DNA of 9,740 nt, from assembly GCA_043816955.1 (NCBI GenBank), contig JBDRHL010000182.1:1-9740 (forward strand). The letters run 5' to 3'. Origin of the DNA: JBDRHL01 sp043816955 (GTDB lineage: Bacteria; Planctomycetota; Phycisphaerae; Sedimentisphaerales; CAYZTY01). How positions within the stretch are numbered: the stretch's first letter is position 1; the number at the start of each line of letters is the position of its first letter. The notes beneath the pieces were generated by a model. It did not search any database. It had not been told where the DNA came from and worked only from the letters and a program-made list of their open reading frames with translations. The translations under genes were made by a program, and so were the position numbers. Shown here piece after piece: positions 4,819 through 9,740 of the stretch.

Positions 4819-7800
4819 GTGTTTGTTTGGCAAGCCAAGATAAAGCTCTTGTGGAGCGTATGTCTTTGTTTTTTATTTTTTACCTCTTTTACATACGCAG
4901 GAGATGATGAACCTGGGGATGCGGGAGGGCTTCGGTGCGCTTTCTGGCCTCACGTATCTGAGTGCAAAGACTGTTTCATTGATTTTACCAGCTACGTCAT
5001 GGGACAGGGTTATGTACCGCCTGTTCAGCAGGTTCCTGGCAGTTTCCCATGGCTGTGGGTTGAAGCGGAAAGTTTTCCACAGCGAATACTTTCCGGCGCG
5101 ACATTCTGGCAGCAGGTTGGTTTCTCTGGAGCATCTGGCAACGAGATCTTGCGGGGGCATGTCTGGAATGATTTGACCAGCACACGAAGAGTGGTGCATA
5201 TTCCAAGCGAAGGTTATTACAGAGTATGGGTACGGTATTATTACGAACATACCAAACCATGTAGTTTCAGATTGAAGATTTTACACGCTCGGGCAGCGGA
5301 CATGAGCTACGACCGGTGGTATGATTGGTGGCTTGTTGAACCGGAGGTGTACCTTGAGAGAAAATTCGCCGAGGACGACTACGATCCAGGTACTGGTTGG
5401 CGATGGGAAAGTGCTTATTGTTGGCTGCCGGCGGGGGATGTTGCATTAGAGTTAAATGGGGCAAGGCATCTGGGCACTTATGGGTATCGAAATGTCGATG
5501 TAATTGTACTTACGACAGATCCACTTGCCGATGCAGATATTGGTGATCGTCCACCGGGCACATGGGATGATACTTTGGTCTACCATTCAGCTTCGGAGGA
5601 TACGAGTCTATTGTGGGAGTGGTGGCAGGTTCATCCGGGATCTGCAACAATCGAGTCCCCCATACCATCTGACCTGTATAATCTGTGGCAACAATGGCGA
5701 AACGGTCGGATTGATTACCTTGGGGGGTTGGATGCCAATGCCATTACTGATATTCACACATTACGTTTAATGCGATGGGCTGTATTTGATCCAAGATGGA
5801 ATCTAATCGGCATTGCCTCAAGAGTTTCAGACAGAATAACATATCTGCAAAATCAAGTTAGCCAAGTACCTGTGAATGGTTTCTTCAAGTGGTTTGAAGC
5901 CGAAGACTTTTTAACCATGACGAAGATTGGTTCGATTTATACTGATGACAGATGGTACAAAATGAACATTGCTGACTGGCCTTTGTCTGATCGGCTGTGG
6001 GAATGGAATTATTCATATCCTGAGATATGCTCAGACGGCCAATATCTAACAGCTCAAATCTGGACGGGTTTGGCTGGAGCAGTAAAGCCCATCGACCTGC
6101 CAGCCGGTACTTATCGGATTTACGTGCGATATTTTGATGTCATAGGAAGCAGAAGTGATTTTACGGTCAGTCTCCACTCGCAGTCTGATACAGACTTCAC
6201 AAGTCCTATCTGGAGTAAAACGTTCGATCAAACTGACAAAACTCCTAATCCGTGGCGGATGTGGGTATGGGATTATGGCCAGGCTTCTGTGCCTACAGCG
6301 GGCAGTTACAATATTTTGATCAAAAAGAACATTGCACCCCCTTCTGTTTCCCGACGGTTTGTGGACTGCATCGCAATATCGGATTCCAGTTCCTGGTATC
6401 CAGACCAGATTGAAAAGCAGATACCGTCTTTGTCAACAGCAGATGCTTTGAGGAACGCTTCTTTACAGAAATTTCCATCTTTGGATGGTCTGTTGCTGTG
6501 GTCAAAGAATAGCTGTCGCTGGACAGGTTGGTCTTCGCAGGATTGGCCGGAATCATCGGACGAGCTTATTGGTTCCGAAGGTATCACAGTTGAGCCTGTT
6601 CGTACAGGTTTGATCTCAAGTCATCTGCTGTTCGTAACTAATCCCAACGATCAGCCGATTACCATTGATTTGTCAGTTGGTAGTGAAAACCAGGGCTGGC
6701 TATCAGCTTATCTTGTTGCATCTTTGCTTACCCATGAGTGTAACTGGCAGCCTCATGTGTTGCTCAAACGTCAGCAGATAACTGTTCCGCCGAGATTAAC
6801 AACTGGCATATGGCTGAAAGTAGATTCAAGAGATCTGGATCCCGGAGACTACTCAGGTTCGATAAATCTCGGCCCTGCAACAGTACCAATATCCTTCAGG
6901 GCTTATCCTAACCCTACGATCCCCAGGGAAGGGTATTTCGGCAGCGGCTGGTCACCAGGTTATCCTGGGCTTGAATTCTTCAAGGACTTAGGGGACCACG
7001 GGATTAATCTTGTTCACGAAGCTTTAATGCCCAAGGAAGCGATGGAGCAGTGTGGGCTGCGAATGTGCCTGGCGACACCATTTGAGGATGACCCACATCA
7101 TGTGCCGACGCAGTCGGAGGTTGGGAATATTGTTGGGATAACTGCGACCCTTGGGTTGGATTACAATGACTGGACCTGGCGAATATTTGACGAACCGTGG
7201 CGGGAAAACTACCAAAACTGGGTTGCTTGCGCACAGGGCATTAGGACCGCAGATGCAAATATTCAGATATGGTGTAACCCAGGTGGTTATGAATATACTG
7301 GTCCGACGTTTCCAAATGGAATACCGGAAGATATTGCGGCAATGGCCCCATACAGTGATATTTTCTGTCCTTACATGAATCACTTTTATTCGGGTTCGGA
7401 TAATTACAGCGAATATGCCAAGAACATTGGTAATGTGAAACTGTTTTATGAAACACCGTTTGGCTTTGATCTTGCACCTGCTTCGGCTCTTGACATGATA
7501 AATCTGCTCAGGCCCGCAAATCGGTATAGTCGCGACGGGATTGACTGGTGGATAATGGTTAATTATTCAGGTGGAATTTATGACAGTCACCATGACGGTC
7601 CATGGAACGACATAGACGGTTCGACTAATTATCCCGGCCAGACGGTCAGATTATATCCTGGTTTCGGAATGAAGCCTATATGGACCAGGTCTTACGAAGC
7701 TTACGGAGAAACTATTCAGCAATACAGATATGGCGCAGCGGAAATCATTTTTGAAAAGCCGGTTGAGATTGCCAATGGTTCTGCGTGTGATAAAGGCAAC

Positions 7801-9606
7801 CTCGCAGTGGCCTGTCTGTGCCCCAACTCGGTCGGAATTGCCTGGGTCGGTAGCGATGATCATCTTTACTATACAGAATACAGCAATGGCCAAAAAACCA
7901 TAGATGGTGAAGTTGTAACCACGCGAACAACCAACCAGATAATGGGAGTAGATTCGACAATTACCGGGGATATAGTTATCGGTGCGGTTTGCGATGGCAA
8001 TGTTATGAAGTTTGTCAAAAATGGTGGAGCTTTTCTTGAAACGTCTACGGGATATACGGCTCTGACCGATGGTATTAATCGAGGGTTTGGGGTCAATGCT
8101 GTCACAGGATTGAGTTCATTCCTGTTCCAAAATGGCAACTCACTGGTTTGCCTTGAGGAGACGTCTCTAGGTGTGTGGTCAGGTTCTATAGTTGACAACA
8201 ATGTGCAAGTTCGTGCGTACCCTTGGTTAAAATATAGCTGGGATGGCGAGTCGATAATCACATGGAAAGGAGGCAAGAAAGGCGGTGCTTCTTACAAAGA
8301 CTGGGCTGGGCCACTGCATGGCAACATCAGGGAATTTGGCCAGTATGAAGCTTCTTACCATAGCGCATTGGCGGTTGATCCATCTGGATATCTCTACTGC
8401 CTTGAAAGCAGCTCAGTCGGTACAAGCTTGTGGAAATATGGAAATGGGTGGGCATGGGTTGAGGTTGGGCCGGTCGTTGATTCAGCCATAACCGGTGATG
8501 ATGTAGGATATGATCTAGCGGCGGGGCCTGACGGTAAACTTGCTGCTGCTGTCTGGGATCAAAATACGATCAAATTAGCGGTGAGAGACCCACTTTACGG
8601 TACCTGGTCTTTGCAGAGTTTGCCAAACAGGACTGCGCCTCCTGTAACTGCTTCGGTTCAAAACTTTCCCTCGATTGTCTATGACGACACAGGTAGGTTG
8701 TATGTGTGTTTGTATGACAACCACCAAGACAAAATCCTGCTTCTGGCAAGTAAGCCGAATTCTACAGCTCCCATTTGCGGTGATAGTGCTTATTTCTATC
8801 CAACAGGGGATCTTAATGAGGACTGTTACGTTGATTTCCATGATTTTGCCCATCTGGCTTTCCACTGGCTCGAAAACTCAGTACCGGATGGCCAGGGAGC
8901 CGGGGGGCAACCTGTTATCCTTACCGCCCCCAAAACCCAGGCGTGTAACATTCACAATACTCAGCCTGATACTAGTTACAACACCTGGAATCTCTGGATT
9001 GGCTGGGACGGTGCAGGTCAGATTATGGACGCTCTACTGGAATTTGATATGTCGGCAGTTCCTGCGGAGGCAACGATCCAGGACGCAAAATTTTATTATT
9101 CCGATTATTACAATACGAATCCACCGGAAGTACTTCCTTTATATGCCGAAGTCTACGAGGCCACCAATGCCTGGAATGCTGTTACAGAAACATGGAACAG
9201 CTACAAGTCCAAAGGTCTACCGGGGTACGAGCCAACGATTTTGGGTATCGCTGATTTTGACACTAAGAATGGTTATACTATGAAGTATGTCTCTTCTGCC
9301 GGACTTACCTGGCTTGTTCAGAACTGGCTCGATAATCCCAACCAGAATCAAGGCTTATACCTCAAGAAGGATGTGCAGGACATCGGCTATTGGTGTCAGA
9401 TGACAAGCACCTGGCCTGCTGGTACTGAGCCTTATATGGAAATTATATATACCATCCCAGTGCCTGCCTGCGGGGATGCGAACCATCCTTATCCAATCGG
9501 AGACCTAGACTGGAACTGTGTGGTGGATTTCAGTGATCTTCAGCTGTTTGTTACGCACTGGCTGGATTGCAGCGATCCAAATACGACGTTATGTGGTCCA
9601 GACTAG
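4819..9606 (+). CDS. Large exported multidomain carbohydrate-binding / DUF4091-like protein with two dockerin-like modules
   Basis: A 1595-residue exported protein. Residues 1-27 form a signal peptide (KIK, then a Leu/Phe-rich core, likely cut after TYA). Next come a short Cys-rich segment (40-56), two beta-sandwich modules starting with EAE motifs (WVEAESF near 81 and WFEAEDF near 359, resembling CBM6/35-type binders), and an Ig-like sandwich (about 587-696). A TIM-barrel-like region follows (about 704-969) with GINLVHE, WRIFDEPW and WWIMVNYSGG, resembling DUF4091/glycosidase cores; the glutamate of FDEP is a candidate catalytic residue. Residues 979-1315 have blade-like repeats (AVDPSGYLYC, AAGPDGKLAAAVW, VYDDTGRLYVCLY) suggesting a beta-propeller. 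A dockerin-like EF-hand module (1320-1352), a DNRLRE-like sandwich (about 1366-1546) and a second dockerin-like module (about 1551-1582) complete it. Two stop codons (TAG TAG) end it. Cell-surface or secreted polysaccharide binding or processing is inferred; enzyme activity is not shown. Confidence 0.85.
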   Translation: MFVWQAKIKLLWSVCLCFLFFTSFTYAGDDEPGDAGGLRCAFWPHVSECKDCFIDFTSYVMGQGYVPPVQQVPGSFPWLWVEAESFPQRILSGATFWQQVGFSGASGNEILRGHVWNDLTSTRRVVHIPSEGYYRVWVRYYYEHTKPCSFRLKILHARAADMSYDRWYDWWLVEPEVYLERKFAEDDYDPGTGWRWESAYCWLPAGDVALELNGARHLGTYGYRNVDVIVLTTDPLADADIGDRPPGTWDDTLVYHSASEDTSLLWEWWQVHPGSATIESPIPSDLYNLWQQWRNGRIDYLGGLDANAITDIHTLRLMRWAVFDPRWNLIGIASRVSDRITYLQNQVSQVPVNGFFKWFEAEDFLTMTKIGSIYTDDRWYKMNIADWPLSDRLWEWNYSYPEICSDGQYLTAQIWTGLAGAVKPIDLPAGTYRIYVRYFDVIGSRSDFTVSLHSQSDTDFTSPIWSKTFDQTDKTPNPWRMWVWDYGQASVPTAGSYNILIKKNIAPPSVSRRFVDCIAISDSSSWYPDQIEKQIPSLSTADALRNASLQKFPSLDGLLLWSKNSCRWTGWSSQDWPESSDELIGSEGITVEPVRTGLISSHLLFVTNPNDQPITIDLSVGSENQGWLSAYLVASLLTHECNWQPHVLLKRQQITVPPRLTTGIWLKVDSRDLDPGDYSGSINLGPATVPISFRAYPNPTIPREGYFGSGWSPGYPGLEFFKDLGDHGINLVHEALMPKEAMEQCGLRMCLATPFEDDPHHVPTQSEVGNIVGITATLGLDYNDWTWRIFDEPWRENYQNWVACAQGIRTADANIQIWCNPGGYEYTGPTFPNGIPEDIAAMAPYSDIFCPYMNHFYSGSDNYSEYAKNIGNVKLFYETPFGFDLAPASALDMINLLRPANRYSRDGIDWWIMVNYSGGIYDSHHDGPWNDIDGSTNYPGQTVRLYPGFGMKPIWTRSYEAYGETIQQYRYGAAEIIFEKPVEIANGSACDKGNLAVACLCPNSVGIAWVGSDDHLYYTEYSNGQKTIDGEVVTTRTTNQIMGVDSTITGDIVIGAVCDGNVMKFVKNGGAFLETSTGYTALTDGINRGFGVNAVTGLSSFLFQNGNSLVCLEETSLGVWSGSIVDNNVQVRAYPWLKYSWDGESIITWKGGKKGGASYKDWAGPLHGNIREFGQYEASYHSALAVDPSGYLYCLESSSVGTSLWKYGNGWAWVEVGPVVDSAITGDDVGYDLAAGPDGKLAAAVWDQNTIKLAVRDPLYGTWSLQSLPNRTAPPVTASVQNFPSIVYDDTGRLYVCLYDNHQDKILLLASKPNSTAPICGDSAYFYPTGDLNEDCYVDFHDFAHLAFHWLENSVPDGQGAGGQPVILTAPKTQACNIHNTQPDTSYNTWNLWIGWDGAGQIMDALLEFDMSAVPAEATIQDAKFYYSDYYNTNPPEVLPLYAEVYEATNAWNAVTETWNSYKSKGLPGYEPTILGIADFDTKNGYTMKYVSSAGLTWLVQNWLDNPNQNQGLYLKKDVQDIGYWCQMTSTWPAGTEPYMEIIYTIPVPACGDANHPYPIGDLDWNCVVDFSDLQLFVTHWLDCSDPNTTLCGPD

Positions 9607-9684
9607 TAGTCTGTCAAGATTGTTAATGTAAGTGAACAATATTTGCCGATACCTTCATAAGGACATAATATATCGGGCCTTATT

Positions 9685-9690
9685 AAGGAG
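9685..9690 (+). promoter_or_regulatory. Ribosome binding site of the transposase gene
   Basis: AAGGAG stands eight bases before ATG 9699 and supports that start. It sits just after the small palindrome CCTTATTAAGG. Confidence 0.6.
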
Positions 9691-9698
9691 AATCGGCT

Positions 9699-9740
9699 AT
9701 GGAAAAATATGTTGTAGAACTGACAAGTGAAGAACGGAAA
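9699..9740 (+). CDS. IS630-family transposase, N-terminal fragment
   Basis: Only 14 codons are inside the window, reading MEKYVVELTSEERK. This matches the pattern I know for the N-terminus of IS630-family transposases (M-[K/E]-K-Y-x-V-x-L-T-x-E-E-R), which precedes a helix-turn-helix domain. The full protein would carry a DDE/RNase H-like catalytic domain beyond the window. The start is supported by AAGGAG upstream. The gene reads in the same direction as the secreted-protein gene, 92 bases after its stop. Whether the transposase is intact cannot be told. Confidence 0.7.
   Translation, partial: MEKYVVELTSEERK

Larger units (their letters stand above)
9604..9740 (+). mobile_element. Left part of a probable IS630-family insertion sequence (runs off the window)
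   Basis: The transposase start at 9699 implies an element whose left end lies between the secreted-protein gene and the transposase. IS630 elements insert at and duplicate the dinucleotide TA, and the sequence TAGTAGTCTGTCAAG from 9604 offers two such TA boundaries. The right end is outside the window, so the terminal inverted repeat and true boundary cannot be checked. An ATTGTT/AACAAT inverted repeat (9619-9640) lies inside this stretch. Confidence 0.4.

Noticed and set aside
7004..7477. Several antisense open frames of 76-119 codons opposite the barrel region
   Set aside because: They mirror the codon pattern of the main gene, overlap each other and show no domain or start signal.
8675..9283. 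A 202-codon open frame inside the secreted-protein gene, same strand, different frame
   Set aside because: The overlapping main frame has clear dockerin and DNRLRE motifs; the alternative peptide is low-complexity (Thr, Ile, Arg, Pro rich) with no motif and no ribosome site.
1..9740. CRISPR arrays, tRNA or rRNA genes, phage or toxin-antitoxin modules
   Set aside because: No regularly spaced repeats, cloverleaf or rRNA-like sequence, or corresponding protein motifs were seen on either strand.

Overview
The window looks like an accessory carbohydrate or small-molecule locus from a planctomycete, most likely class Phycisphaerae near the Sedimentisphaerales. The main clue is the large secreted protein. 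It carries two copies of a dockerin-like module with the signature CGD...GDL(N/D)..C.VDF.D......HWL, which I know from predicted secreted proteins of that group. Moderate base composition, GTG starts and sparse Shine-Dalgarno sites fit but do not prove this. No rRNA, tRNA or housekeeping gene is present to confirm it.

Layout. Positions 106-3286 hold a leftward (minus-strand) gene group. In transcription order it is a cupin-fold protein (GTG start, strong ribosome site), two tandem paralogous amidohydrolase-2-like proteins that overlap by an ATGA junction, a doubtful small ORF, and a Gfo/Idh/MocA-type NAD(P)-dependent oxidoreductase. Positions 3287-3529 are a divergent intergenic region with candidate promoters in both directions and an inverted 8-bp motif. 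Rightward from there come a C45-family (acyl-CoA:6-APA acyltransferase-like) Ntn-hydrolase, a 233-base intergenic region rich in inverted repeats, and a very large exported protein of 1595 residues. That protein has a signal peptide, two EAE-type carbohydrate-binding-like modules, a beta-sandwich plus TIM-barrel glycosidase-like core (DUF4091-like), a beta-propeller-like region, and dockerin-like / DNRLRE-like / dockerin-like modules. The window ends in the first 14 codons of an IS630-family transposase.

How the genes may work together (inference). The exported protein would bind and possibly process a polysaccharide outside the cytoplasm. The intracellular set (C45 amide hydrolase or acyltransferase, oxidoreductase, cupin, two amidohydrolase-fold proteins) would handle a modified sugar or an N-acylated compound. 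The substrate cannot be read from the sequence.

The most distinctive feature is that three neighbouring proteins with normally metal-dependent folds have lost expected metal ligands. One amidohydrolase paralogue has lost essentially all of them, the other has lost some, and the cupin lacks the usual histidines. The coupled paralogue pair therefore resembles an active or atypical subunit plus a pseudoenzyme partner. No CRISPR array or phage module is visible, and no gap between genes exceeds 300 bases.
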